From: CAIZGX01 sp046048875
GTDB taxonomy: Bacteria > Bacteroidota > Bacteroidia > Flavobacteriales_D > Sanyastnellaceae
Direction: 5' to 3'
Assembly: GCA_046048875.1 (NCBI GenBank)
Contig: JBJOFG010000008.1
Span: 140,215-204,214 of the forward strand
DNA: 64,000 bases
Positions 40,446-48,910 of this stretch are shown here, one piece after another. The first letter of the stretch is position 1. Each line of letters begins with the position of its first letter. Made by a program: the position numbers and the translations under genes. The notes below the pieces were generated by a model. The model saw nothing but the letters and a program-made list of their open reading frames with translations. It made no database searches and was not told the DNA's origin.

Positions 40446-42005
40446 TTGTTGAACATTAATTTCAGACCATTGGCATCCGAAGGCAAACAATTCGTTTCTA
40501 GTTTTTCATGGAATTCCGCTACGGTGGTTTTGCAAATTCTTATTCAATTGGGTTATACAGCCTTGTTGGCCAGGTTGATCGCACCCGAGAATTTTGCGGT
40601 CATGGGAATTGTGCTCAGCCTCATGGGCTTCGCTGAAATATTCTCACAAATTGGATTAGGGCCTGCTCTTATTCAACGAAAAGACATTGGGCAGTCGCAC
40701 ATCAATTCAGCTTTCACAACTTCTCTGGCACTGGGTCTGATCTTCACGTTGTCTTTCGTTGCGGCTTCGCCATTGATTGCGCGTGCCTACGGCATTGATA
40801 CATTGAAGGAAATTATTCCTGTGGTCTGCTCCAGTTTCACCATCTCAGCGCTTAGCGTTGTTCCGCGAAACCTTATGATGAAGAACATGAAATTCAAATC
40901 GTTCTTCACGGCGAGCATGCTCAGCATAGTGGGTGGAAATTTAATTGTGGGATTGTGGTTGGCATACGGAGGATACGAGATTTGGGCGTACGTATGGGCA
41001 CTCTTTGCGCAGAATGCTCTCATGACCTTGGCATGCTGGATGCTTCAACCCACGCGTGTTCAATTCAAATGGAATAAAAAGGCAACACTGCAATTGTTGA
41101 ATTACGGTGCAGGAAGCTCGTTGTTCAACGCGTTGAATTACGCCGCGACGAAAGTAGATGTGTCCGTTCTGCCCCTCTTCTCGAAGGGGACTGCGCTTTT
41201 CCCAAATACTGTTTCGTTGAATCAGGCGGGTATGTACGAAAGAGGCGCATACGTAGCGTCACTTCCAATTACAATTATGGCGAAGCTGAGCGATAGCGTG
41301 CTCTTCAGCGGTATGTCGAAATTGCAAGAAGAAACCGAACGCTTGAAGCGTGTGGTCTTGGCGGCTACAAATGCGCTAAGCATTTTGATTTTTCCGGTGG
41401 CTTGTTTTGTCTTTGTTTTCAGTGAAGATATTTTACGCATCTATTTGGGCCAGACATATATGGGTGCGGCGCATTTACTTCAATGGTTATTTGTTGCAGT
41501 AATATTTAGAACGCTTACTCGACCCATTGACTCTCTGCTTCGCGCCAAGGGAGCAGTCTACAGAGGCAGTTGGATCAAAGGGATTTACTTGCTTTTGATG
41601 ATCATTGGTGTCATGGTAGCGGCGCGTTATTCCGTGGAAGCCGTGGCAATCTCCATTGCCGTTACAACAGGAATTCATTACCTCATGATGATCACCTTTG
41701 CTCATCAGATTTCAGGTGTTCGTGTGAAAGAACAGCTTTCAGCGTTGGTTCCAGGCTCTCGTATAGGCGCAATGACTTTGCTTGCGGCTTATTTGGCGAA
41801 ATACATGGCGGTTCGCTCGCACATTGACGGAATTTGGTTGCTTCTTTTTGCAATTATCGGTGTGTTTGTTGGAGGATGTTTATTGGTGTACATTCGCCCG
41901 CAATGGCTGGGAGAACGAAGCGTAAATCCGTTGTTCATTGTCCCAGAAAGATTTCGGAAATTTCCGTTTTTAAATAGAATTTACAAGGCGTTCGATGAAG
42001 AGTAG
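40446..42005 (+). CDS. polysaccharide flippase, WzxC-like (MOP superfamily)
   Basis: A 519-residue inner-membrane protein with about 12-14 membrane helices and the family opening SFSWNSATVVLQILIQLGYTALLARLIAPENFAVMGIVLSLMGFAEIFSQIGLGPALIQRKD. It would move lipid-linked sugar repeats across the membrane. There is no ATG near the family start. The first usable codons are TTG at 40446, 40449 or 40470, and 40470 gives the length usual for the family; the start is uncertain. The 3' end overlaps the DUF4476 gene by 11 bp. No Wzy is adjacent. Confidence 0.85.
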   Translation: MLNINFRPLASEGKQFVSSFSWNSATVVLQILIQLGYTALLARLIAPENFAVMGIVLSLMGFAEIFSQIGLGPALIQRKDIGQSHINSAFTTSLALGLIFTLSFVAASPLIARAYGIDTLKEIIPVVCSSFTISALSVVPRNLMMKNMKFKSFFTASMLSIVGGNLIVGLWLAYGGYEIWAYVWALFAQNALMTLACWMLQPTRVQFKWNKKATLQLLNYGAGSSLFNALNYAATKVDVSVLPLFSKGTALFPNTVSLNQAGMYERGAYVASLPITIMAKLSDSVLFSGMSKLQEETERLKRVVLAATNALSILIFPVACFVFVFSEDILRIYLGQTYMGAAHLLQWLFVAVIFRTLTRPIDSLLRAKGAVYRGSWIKGIYLLLMIIGVMVAARYSVEAVAISIAVTTGIHYLMMITFAHQISGVRVKEQLSALVPGSRIGAMTLLAAYLAKYMAVRSHIDGIWLLLFAIIGVFVGGCLLVYIRPQWLGERSVNPLFIVPERFRKFPFLNRIYKAFDEE

Positions 42006-42699
42006 TGGAATCGTTTTAATCATTGTTTTTTTTCTTGCGGCTTGCAAGCTGGAAGCCCAATCGAAGTTGGTAGTGAATGCTCCCGACAGCCTTTCTTTTG
42101 TCTTGTTTGTAGACGACGTTCAATTCAACACTGTCCCCGTTTCTTCCATTCATGTTTCAAAATTGAATGTTGGAAAACACAACGTGAAGGTGGTTGTTCA
42201 GTCGCAAGAATCCATCGCTCTTTTAAGCGCGAAGAATTTGATTTCCTATAGTTACAACACTGCCGTCATTAACGGTAAACTTGAATTGGTTCCTTCCGGA
42301 GAATTGAAACTCCAACCCAAGGCTTTTCAGTTTTGGAACAACAGTGCTGCTCTAGTGGTTGTGAATGATAACGCCGTTTATGCGGGGAAGACAGGATGTG
42401 AGCATCCAGCTTCTGAATCAACCATAGACTCGCTTGTAGCTGTGCTTCAGGCAAAGTCGTTCGACACGGAAAGAAAAATGATTGCACGTATGCAGTTGGA
42501 TGCCGATTGCTTTCAAGTAAAAGACATCGTGAAAATTATTTCAACCATAGAATTGGAAGAAAACCGCATGGATTGTATGGCTTCCGCAGTGTCAAATGTG
42601 TTTGATTTAGAAAACATCGATGCCCTTTTGGAACTGCTTTTTCTCGAGCGAAACAAAGAGGCTGTTCGTCAGAAAATTTCACAATTACAAAATCAGTAA
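41995..42699 (+). CDS. DUF4476 domain protein
   Basis: A 234-residue exported protein with a signal peptide ending at about residue 21 (AACKLEAQ). A PEGA-like N-terminal beta region (LVVNAPDSLSFVLFVDDVQFNTVPVSSIHVSKLNVGKHNVKVVV) precedes a C-terminal DUF4476 domain (about 140-234), an all-helical segment with DSLVAVLQAKSFDTERKMIARMQLDADCFQVKDIVKIIST. The family has no assigned function. It overlaps the flippase gene by 11 bp, so translation is probably coupled. Confidence 0.82.
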   Translation: MKSSGIVLIIVFFLAACKLEAQSKLVVNAPDSLSFVLFVDDVQFNTVPVSSIHVSKLNVGKHNVKVVVQSQESIALLSAKNLISYSYNTAVINGKLELVPSGELKLQPKAFQFWNNSAALVVVNDNAVYAGKTGCEHPASESTIDSLVAVLQAKSFDTERKMIARMQLDADCFQVKDIVKIISTIELEENRMDCMASAVSNVFDLENIDALLELLFLERNKEAVRQKISQLQNQ

Positions 42700-42726
42700 G
42701 AAACATTTAAAGATTACCTTTGAACC

Positions 42727-43797
42727 ATGAAAAAAGTACACAATTTTAGCGCGGGTCCTTGCATTCTACCTCCTTCAGTCATTGAAGGTTCTGCAGCGGC
42801 TATACAAGAATTCGACGGCATGGGTTTGTCGTTGATTGAAATTTCACACAGAAGTAAAAACTTCGAGCGTGTAATGGACGAAGCGCGTCAATTGGTGAAA
42901 GATATTTTGAATCTAGAAGATCGTTACGAGGTGTTGTTCCTTCAAGGCGGAGCAACGCTTGGATTCTACATGGTTCCATTGAATATTTTGAAGGAAGGTG
43001 GAAAAGCAGCTTACGCAAACACAGGTGTTTGGGCGAGTGGTGCGATTAAAGAAGCGAAGTTGGTGGGAAATATCGATGTGGTAACCGACAGTTCTGAGTC
43101 GAATCACAACCATATTCCCGAGTTGCCTTCAGTAGATGGTTACGATTATTTCCATTACACTTCCAACAACACCATTTACGGAACGCAATATCAGAGCACT
43201 CCGAAAGTAAATGTGCCGTTGGTGTGCGACATGAGTTCAGATATTTTCTCGAAGGAATTCAATGCGAACGAATTCTCATTGATCTACGCAGGTGCTCAGA
43301 AAAATATGGGACCAGCTGGAGCAACGTTGTACATCGTAGACAAAGAAATGTTGGGTAAGACCGGAAGAAAACTTCCTTCTTACTTAGACTTGGCTTCACA
43401 CATTTCGAAAGACAGCATGGCAAATACGCCTCCTGTGTTTTCGGTATACGCAAGCATGCTCATGCTTCGTTGGATCAAAGAGAACGGTGGATTGAAAGGA
43501 ATGGAAATTCACAACCGCGCCAAGCAAGAATTATTTTATGCTGAATTAGATCGTAACAGTATGTTCCATGGACACAGCGTTCCTGAAAGTCGCTCTTGGA
43601 TGAATCCAACCTTCCGTTTGAACAACGAAGAACACACTGCTGCATTCGATGCCATGTGGAAGGAAGCGGGCATTAGCGGAATCGCTGGACACCGCAGTGT
43701 AGGCGGATATCGCGCGTCTATGTACAACGCGCTTCCATTGGAGAGCGTGCAAGTGTTGGTAGATGTTATGAAGGAATTTGAACGTAAAAACGGATAA
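42727..43797 (+). CDS. serC: phosphoserine aminotransferase
   Basis: Makes phosphoserine from 3-phosphohydroxypyruvate and glutamate in serine biosynthesis. The 356-residue protein has the family start HNFSAGPCILP, the phosphate-binding stretch GGATLGFYMVPLNIL and the Schiff-base Lys192 in YAGAQKNMGPAG; the SHRS segment near 40-43 is also conserved. It is the first gene of a four-gene unit with serA, a DUF1015 gene and yggS. A -7-like TACCTTTG at 42715..42722 is just 5 bp before the ATG, suggesting a leaderless transcript, but no -33 box is clear. Confidence 0.96.
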   Translation: MKKVHNFSAGPCILPPSVIEGSAAAIQEFDGMGLSLIEISHRSKNFERVMDEARQLVKDILNLEDRYEVLFLQGGATLGFYMVPLNILKEGGKAAYANTGVWASGAIKEAKLVGNIDVVTDSSESNHNHIPELPSVDGYDYFHYTSNNTIYGTQYQSTPKVNVPLVCDMSSDIFSKEFNANEFSLIYAGAQKNMGPAGATLYIVDKEMLGKTGRKLPSYLDLASHISKDSMANTPPVFSVYASMLMLRWIKENGGLKGMEIHNRAKQELFYAELDRNSMFHGHSVPESRSWMNPTFRLNNEEHTAAFDAMWKEAGISGIAGHRSVGGYRASMYNALPLESVQVLVDVMKEFERKNG

Positions 43798-43798
43798 G

Positions 43799-44758
43799 AT
43801 GAAAATTTTAGCGAACGACGGAATTGATGCAAAAGGTCATGCGGCCTTGGAAGCCATGGGATGCACAGTCCTTACTGAAAAAGTGAATCAAGATGCTCTA
43901 GCAAGTTTCATTCAAAATGAAAACATCGACGGCCTTTTGGTTCGAAGTGCAACCACTGCGAGAAAGGACTTAATCGACGCTTGTCCGAATTTGAAATTCA
44001 TCGGTCGCGGTGGAGTTGGAATCGATAATATTGACGCGGTTTATGCGCGTGAAAAAGGAGTAGATGTGTTCAATACACCAGCAAGCAGCAGCGCAAGCGT
44101 TGCCGAGTTGGTAATGGCTATGCTCTTTGCTTCGAATCGTTTTATTTATCAAGCGGGCGGATCAATGCCAGTAAACGGTGAAGAAACGTTTGAAGTGTTG
44201 AAGAAGAATTACGGGAAAGGAAAAGAGGTGAAAGGAAAAACATTGGGCATTATCGGCTTTGGTCGAATTGGTCAATCGTTGGCTGAATATGCCTTGGGAT
44301 GCGGCATGCGCGTGATGTTCTTCGATCGATCGAAGTCTGACGAAACGGTGGTGCTTTCTATTAACGGTTCACCGGTGGAAGTGAAGTTGAGCGTTTCTTC
44401 CTTCGAAGAAGTTCTTCGCGAAAGCGATTTCATTTCGTTGCACGTTCCAAAGCAACCGAACGGAAGTTCGGTTATTGGTGCAACGGAATTCGCGCTCATG
44501 AAGAAAAACGCAGTAGTAGTGAATACCAGTCGCGGCGGTACTATTCACGAAGGTGAATTAATTGAGGCGTTGGATAATGGTGTTATTGCAGGGGCTTGTT
44601 TAGATGTGTTCGAAAACGAACCACGTCCGAATGCTGCGCTCTTGAAACATGCGAAAATTATTGCTACTCCGCACATTGGCGCTGCAACAGCAGAAGCGCA
44701 AGAGCGCATTGGACTTGAGATTGCAGAGAATGTAAAACGTATAATGGGCGCGAACTAA
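43799..44758 (+). CDS. serA: D-3-phosphoglycerate dehydrogenase
   Basis: Oxidises 3-phosphoglycerate to 3-phosphohydroxypyruvate with NAD, the first step of serine synthesis. The 319-residue protein is the short form without the C-terminal ACT domain. The NAD-binding GFGRIGQSLAEYALGCGMRVMFFD, the catalytic Arg region VVNTSRGGTIHEGELIEALDNG, a Glu in DVFENEP and the His of PHIGAAT are all present. The ATG at 43799 follows the serC stop by 1 bp. Lack of ACT means serine feedback control is unlikely by that route. Confidence 0.95.
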   Translation: MKILANDGIDAKGHAALEAMGCTVLTEKVNQDALASFIQNENIDGLLVRSATTARKDLIDACPNLKFIGRGGVGIDNIDAVYAREKGVDVFNTPASSSASVAELVMAMLFASNRFIYQAGGSMPVNGEETFEVLKKNYGKGKEVKGKTLGIIGFGRIGQSLAEYALGCGMRVMFFDRSKSDETVVLSINGSPVEVKLSVSSFEEVLRESDFISLHVPKQPNGSSVIGATEFALMKKNAVVVNTSRGGTIHEGELIEALDNGVIAGACLDVFENEPRPNAALLKHAKIIATPHIGAATAEAQERIGLEIAENVKRIMGAN

Positions 44759-44760
44759 GC

Positions 44761-45960
44761 ATGAAGTTCAAACCGTTCAAAGCTGTGTTACCCGCAGCAG
44801 ATAAGGTGCATCTGGTTGCTTCGCGATCTTATGTTTCTTATTCGAAAGAAGATTTGGTGGAAAAGCTTCGAGGGAATCCCTACACCTTTTTGCACATCAT
44901 TCATCCCGATGTAGACGGCGATTACCGCGGAAGACGCATTGCATATTTCGAAGAGGTGCGCAAGAACTATGAGAAGTTTCTGAATGAAGAAATTTTTTCG
45001 TTGGAAGGAAACGCATCGTTTTTTATTTATCGTCAGGATACTCCTGAGTATTCCTTCCAAGGCTTGCTGGGTGCGGTTTCGGTGGAAGACTACGAGCAAG
45101 GAAAAATAAAAATTCACGAGCACACCATTAGTCAGCGTGAAGGGAGATTTACCGATTATTTAGATACAACAGGAATCAACGCTGAACCTGTTTTGTTAAT
45201 GTCGAAGGAAGAAACGTGTTCGAATTTAATGGAGCGCGTTTGCAAAGAGCAGCCATTGTATTGCTTCAGTACAACCGATCGCGTGAAGCACACGGTCTGG
45301 CAAATGAGCAATGCTGAAGATATTCAAGAAGTGGAAGCTGAAATGTCGCGCGTTAGCGAATTGTACATTGCAGACGGACACCACCGCAGCGCAAGCAGCG
45401 TGGCGTTGAAGCAGCGTAAGTCAGAAGAAGGAAACAACGATGAAGTGTATCATTATTTCATGGCGTTGGTGCTTTCGCAAGCGCAACTCAAGATCTTAGG
45501 CTTTCACCGTTTGGTGAAATGCGTGGTTGAATTCGATTTGAATTTATTCCTTTCCGATTTGAAAAAAATGGGAAGCCTTCAAGAAGTGAATGAGCAAGAA
45601 TTGCAATTGGCAGAAGGAAAAATTGGTGTGTATGCAGCAGGCAAATGGTATGCTTTTCAATTTGAAAAAGACGCTCACGTCATAGACGCTGAATGGCTTT
45701 CAAAAAATATTCTGCATCCCATTTTTGGAATTGAAGACGAGCGTACCGACAAGCGTATCTCGCATGCAGACGGATTGGTTCCTTCACATCAAATTGCGAA
45801 AATGGTTGACGAAGGAAAAGCAGATTTTGCTTTTTTACTTCATCCGATTTCAACCCAAACACTCATGCGTATTTCCGACGAAGGATCTACCATGCCTCCG
45901 AAGAGCACTTACATCTTGCCTAAGTTAAGAAGCGGATTGGTTATTTATCCGATGCGATGA
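44761..45960 (+). CDS. DUF1015 family protein
   Basis: A 399-residue cytosolic protein with the DUF1015 signatures ELYIADGHHRSASSVALKQ and YHYFMALVLSQAQLKILGFHRLVK. The family often lies with serA and serC in anaerobes and Bacteroidota, as here, and a serine-pathway kinase or phosphatase-like role has been suggested for relatives (serine kinase-like fold). The DGHHR motif is the conserved core. It follows serA by 2 bp and overlaps yggS by 4 bp. The exact reaction is unconfirmed. Confidence 0.88.
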   Translation: MKFKPFKAVLPAADKVHLVASRSYVSYSKEDLVEKLRGNPYTFLHIIHPDVDGDYRGRRIAYFEEVRKNYEKFLNEEIFSLEGNASFFIYRQDTPEYSFQGLLGAVSVEDYEQGKIKIHEHTISQREGRFTDYLDTTGINAEPVLLMSKEETCSNLMERVCKEQPLYCFSTTDRVKHTVWQMSNAEDIQEVEAEMSRVSELYIADGHHRSASSVALKQRKSEEGNNDEVYHYFMALVLSQAQLKILGFHRLVKCVVEFDLNLFLSDLKKMGSLQEVNEQELQLAEGKIGVYAAGKWYAFQFEKDAHVIDAEWLSKNILHPIFGIEDERTDKRISHADGLVPSHQIAKMVDEGKADFAFLLHPISTQTLMRISDEGSTMPPKSTYILPKLRSGLVIYPMR

Positions 45961-46607
45961 GCCACATTCAAGATCAAATAAAATTCTATACAGCGCAGTT
46001 CCCTTCACACGTGAAGCTGGTGGCTGTTTCGAAGACGAAGCCTGTTGAAGATCTTCAAGAGGCTTATGCTTGCGGACAGCGTATTTTCGGTGAGAATTAT
46101 GTTCAAGAATTGGTAGATAAGCAGATGCTACTTCCAACCGACATTCAATGGCATTTCATTGGGAATTTGCAGTCGAATAAGGTGAAGTACATTGCTCCGT
46201 TTGTTGCGCTAATTCACGGCGTGAATTCCATTTCCACCTTGAAAGAAATAGATAAGCAAGCGAAGAAATTAAATAAGCGCATCGACATCTTGTTGCAACT
46301 TCATGTTGCAACGGAAGAAAGCAAATTCGGATTTTTAGAAGAAGAAGTTTTAGAGATTGCTTCGCAAAAAGAGCTGTATTCAAACGTAAACTTTCGCGGT
46401 GTCATGGGCATGGCTTCGTTCACAGAAGATCAAGCACTGATTCGCAAAGAGTTTCAAGAAGTCAATCGAATTTTTTCTTTGTTGAAGCTGCTCTTCGGCG
46501 GATCTTTCAACGAGATAAGTATGGGTATGAGCGGCGATTGGAAAATAGCCGTTGAAGAAGGAAGCACGCTTGTGCGAATTGGAAGCGCTATATTCGGAAG
46601 TCGTTAG
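45957..46607 (+). CDS. yggS: YggS-family PLP homeostasis protein
   Basis: A 216-residue alanine-racemase-like TIM barrel that carries PLP but no known catalytic activity. The PLP Lys26 is in LVAVSKTKPVEDLQEAY. The conserved FGENYVQEL, WHFIGNLQSNK and SMGMSGDWKIAVEEGSTLVRIGSAIFG segments are diagnostic. It is the last gene of the ser operon, where PLP-dependent SerC is the first. The stop shares 4 nt with the convergent glycosyltransferase gene. Confidence 0.95.
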   Translation: MSHIQDQIKFYTAQFPSHVKLVAVSKTKPVEDLQEAYACGQRIFGENYVQELVDKQMLLPTDIQWHFIGNLQSNKVKYIAPFVALIHGVNSISTLKEIDKQAKKLNKRIDILLQLHVATEESKFGFLEEEVLEIASQKELYSNVNFRGVMGMASFTEDQALIRKEFQEVNRIFSLLKLLFGGSFNEISMGMSGDWKIAVEEGSTLVRIGSAIFGSR

Positions 46608-47554
46608 TTCAACGTTTCAGCAATGCTGTAATCGTTGCGGGTAGCGCTGTTGCGCGAAATAAGCTCTCCAAGAAATCCTGCTAAAAATAAAATCGTTCCA
46701 AGTATCATGCATGTCAATGCAATGAAAAATGCGCTTTGGTCTGCAATGTTTTTTGCAGTCTCTCCAAGATAAAGCGCATACAATTTTGTTCCTCCAATGT
46801 AAGCGAACGAAATGAATCCGATCATAAACACCAATGTTCCCAATGTTCCGAAGAAATGCATGGGGCGCTTTCCGAATTTCGACATGAAAGAAATGGTGAG
46901 AAGGTCTAAGAAACCATTCATGAAACGTTCCATTCCAAATTTCGTTGAACCGAATTTTCGCGCTTGATGCTTCACTACTTTTTCACCAATTTTTTTGAAT
47001 CCTTGTTGCTTCGCAAGAACAGGAATGTAGCGGTGCATTTCACCATAGACTTCCACACATTTTACCACATCTTTTCGGTATCCCTTCAACCCACAATTAA
47101 AATCGTTTAAGTGAATGCCGGTCATTCTTCGCGTGGCCCAGTTGAACAATTTAGTTGGAATGGTTTTCGAAAGTGGGTCGAAGCGTTCCTTCTTCCAACC
47201 GCTAACCACATCGTAACCTTCTTCTAAAATCATGCGAGCCATTGCAGGAATCTCTTCTGGCGAATCTTGAAGATCTGCGTCTAACGTGAACACCACATTG
47301 CCTTGCGCAGCTTGAAATCCGGTGTGCAAAGCAGCAGATTTTCCGTAGTTACGTGAAAAGCGAATGCCGCGAACGGTAGGATAGTTTTGCTTCAACTGCT
47401 GAATAACTTCCCACGAATTGTCGGTAGAGCCATCGTCGACGAAAATAACTTCGTATGACATTTGCTCGCGCTGCATGACATCGTTGATCCAACGTTGCAA
47501 TTCAGGAAGCGATTCCGCTTCATTCAAAAGTGGGATAACCAGTGAGCAGTTCAT
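46604..47554 (-). CDS. DPM1/GtrB-like glycosyltransferase with membrane anchor
   Basis: A 316-residue polyprenyl-phosphate sugar transferase. The catalytic domain (residues 1-225) has SLVIPLLNEAESLPELQRW, VDDGSTDNSW, LDADLQDSPEEIPAM (DxD equivalent) and DFNCGLKGYRKDVV. Two C-terminal helices (about 237-258 and 275-300) anchor it to the inner membrane. It would transfer glucose, mannose or similar to a lipid carrier. It follows the DUF4199 gene by 3 bp. Confidence 0.92.
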   Translation of the reverse strand: MNCSLVIPLLNEAESLPELQRWINDVMQREQMSYEVIFVDDGSTDNSWEVIQQLKQNYPTVRGIRFSRNYGKSAALHTGFQAAQGNVVFTLDADLQDSPEEIPAMARMILEEGYDVVSGWKKERFDPLSKTIPTKLFNWATRRMTGIHLNDFNCGLKGYRKDVVKCVEVYGEMHRYIPVLAKQQGFKKIGEKVVKHQARKFGSTKFGMERFMNGFLDLLTISFMSKFGKRPMHFFGTLGTLVFMIGFISFAYIGGTKLYALYLGETAKNIADQSAFFIALTCMILGTILFLAGFLGELISRNSATRNDYSIAETLN

Positions 47555-47557
47555 GTG

Positions 47558-48136
47558 TTAAGCTTGTTGAAATGGATTTTTAGATTTTCTATTTCTATTG
47601 AAAAGCGCAATGAATAATCCAATAATAATGAAGAAAATAATAGACCAGAAGAAGTTTCCAGTCGCTTCTATTCCAGGCCCGCAAACGTATGTGTTGAAAT
47701 ACGAAGGCTCTGTTTGTTGAATGAGGTCCTCGCGTGAAATCCAATTGTATTGTTGATTGAAGGAAATTAACTCTTGAAGTTTCTGTTTGCGAAGGGCTTC
47801 AAGTAGCGCGCGGTTAAAGAATTTCAAATTAAGATAGATGAAGAGTGATTCAATGGTTGCAACCACAAAGCCCATGCGCAGGCAGAACCAAAAAATTTTT
47901 CCGAATCTTAAATCGAAGTTGAATTGCTTGTAATACACCAATCCAATGGTGCAAGCCAACACAGGGGCCAATGAGCCTAGGAATGAAAAAAGAAAGCCAG
48001 CGGAAGGAAATGTGAAGGCCAGCTGAGTGAAGAGCATTCCGACCAAAGCCGCTCCCACACCGAATTTAAGGAGTATGAAAAGCGTTTGATTTTTATTGCC
48101 TTTCGGAACTATGATGTATTCAGGAGTTTCTTCCAT
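47558..48136 (-). CDS. DUF4199 family membrane protein
   Basis: A 192-residue membrane protein with four hydrophobic segments (about 23-42, 45-66, 84-103, 161-182). The pattern FGVGAALVGMLFTQLAFTF, then FGKIFWFCLRMGFVVATIESLFIYLNLKFFN, matches DUF4199. Its large loop (about 105-155) lies between helices three and four. The gene precedes a DPM1-like transferase, a common pairing in Bacteroidota. The divergent side is the SRP RNA promoter. Confidence 0.85.
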   Translation of the reverse strand: MEETPEYIIVPKGNKNQTLFILLKFGVGAALVGMLFTQLAFTFPSAGFLFSFLGSLAPVLACTIGLVYYKQFNFDLRFGKIFWFCLRMGFVVATIESLFIYLNLKFFNRALLEALRKQKLQELISFNQQYNWISREDLIQQTEPSYFNTYVCGPGIEATGNFFWSIIFFIIIGLFIALFNRNRKSKNPFQQA

Positions 48137-48170
48137 TCAAAATTATTTCCAACAAAAGTAAGCAATGATT

Positions 48171-48200
48171 TTTGCGAATAACAGAGTTGCCTTACATTTG
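48171..48200 (+). promoter_or_regulatory. promoter of the SRP RNA gene
   Basis: TTTG at 48171..48174 and TACATTTG at 48193..48200, 18 nt apart, match the Bacteroidota consensus. The SRP RNA begins about 4 nt downstream. Confidence 0.8.
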
Positions 48201-48203
48201 CAC

Positions 48204-48303
48204 AAAGGCAAGTCTTATACGACCAGCTCCTTTCAAATCCTCCAGGGCCGGAAGGCAGCAAAGGTAGAAAGTTGTAGCGGTGCGATATAAGGGGCTTGCC
48301 TTC
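48204..48303 (+). ncRNA. ffs: bacterial small signal recognition particle RNA (4.5S type)
   Basis: A 100-nt RNA with the universally conserved SRP apical loop, CCAGGGCCGGAAGGCAGCA at about 48242..48260. The ends pair (AAGGCAAG at 48205 with CTTGCCTT at 48295) and a U-rich run follows. A perfect promoter precedes it. It forms the RNA core of the SRP with Ffh, which delivers membrane proteins to FtsY. Confidence 0.95.
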
Positions 48304-48328
48304 TTTTTTTTGTCTTATTTTTGGCGCT

Positions 48329-48838
48329 ATGTCAGAATCAGCCTTCGCTACCAAATACCGATTACGCGCTTATCGTAAAAAGAAAATGCTAACTGCATTT
48401 CTCAAGAAGCTTTCAAAAAATCAACCTAAATCTGCAAGGCCACACATTGTCGCAGCTGAGAAAGAAGCTTGGAAGCAAGTCGATTGCACCGCTTGCGGTA
48501 ACTGTTGCAGAACCATGACTCCAACATGGAAGAAGGCTGAAGTGAAGCGTTTGGCGGCGCATTTAGGCATGACCTACCAAGAGTTCTTCGATAAGTGGCT
48601 GTTTGTTGATGAAGCCACGGGTGACTTGGTGAATACCACACAGCCTTGTCAATTCTTCGATATGGACAAAGGACTTTGTGGAGTTTACGAGTTGCGTCCT
48701 CACGATTGCGCAACGTTTCCACACATGTATCGAAAAGACTTCTTCGATCAAACAGAAGTCTATACCGCCAACTTGCACAGATGCCCTGCAACGCTTGTAG
48801 CCATGGAAGCTTTGGAGAAGGCTATGCGCTCAAAATGA
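48329..48838 (+). CDS. YkgJ-family cysteine-cluster protein
   Basis: A 169-residue protein with the cysteine cluster CTACGNCC near residues 53-60 and downstream CQFFDMDKGLCGVYELRPHDCATFPHM, the YkgJ/UPF0153 pattern thought to bind zinc or an iron-sulfur cluster. The ATG at 48329 is used because the first in-frame codon (48296) would lie in the SRP RNA. Its function is not known. It is a single gene just after the SRP RNA terminator. Confidence 0.88.
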   Translation: MSESAFATKYRLRAYRKKKMLTAFLKKLSKNQPKSARPHIVAAEKEAWKQVDCTACGNCCRTMTPTWKKAEVKRLAAHLGMTYQEFFDKWLFVDEATGDLVNTTQPCQFFDMDKGLCGVYELRPHDCATFPHMYRKDFFDQTEVYTANLHRCPATLVAMEALEKAMRSK

Positions 48839-48910
48839 GGGTAAAAGTTTTTGTATATTTCTTAAGACATTTAGCCAAAGGTGCTTTAATTTTGAATAAA
48901 CTTTAGGAAA

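Noticed and set aside
48296..48328. Earlier start of the YkgJ-family gene
   Set aside because: The frame there is SRP RNA terminator sequence.
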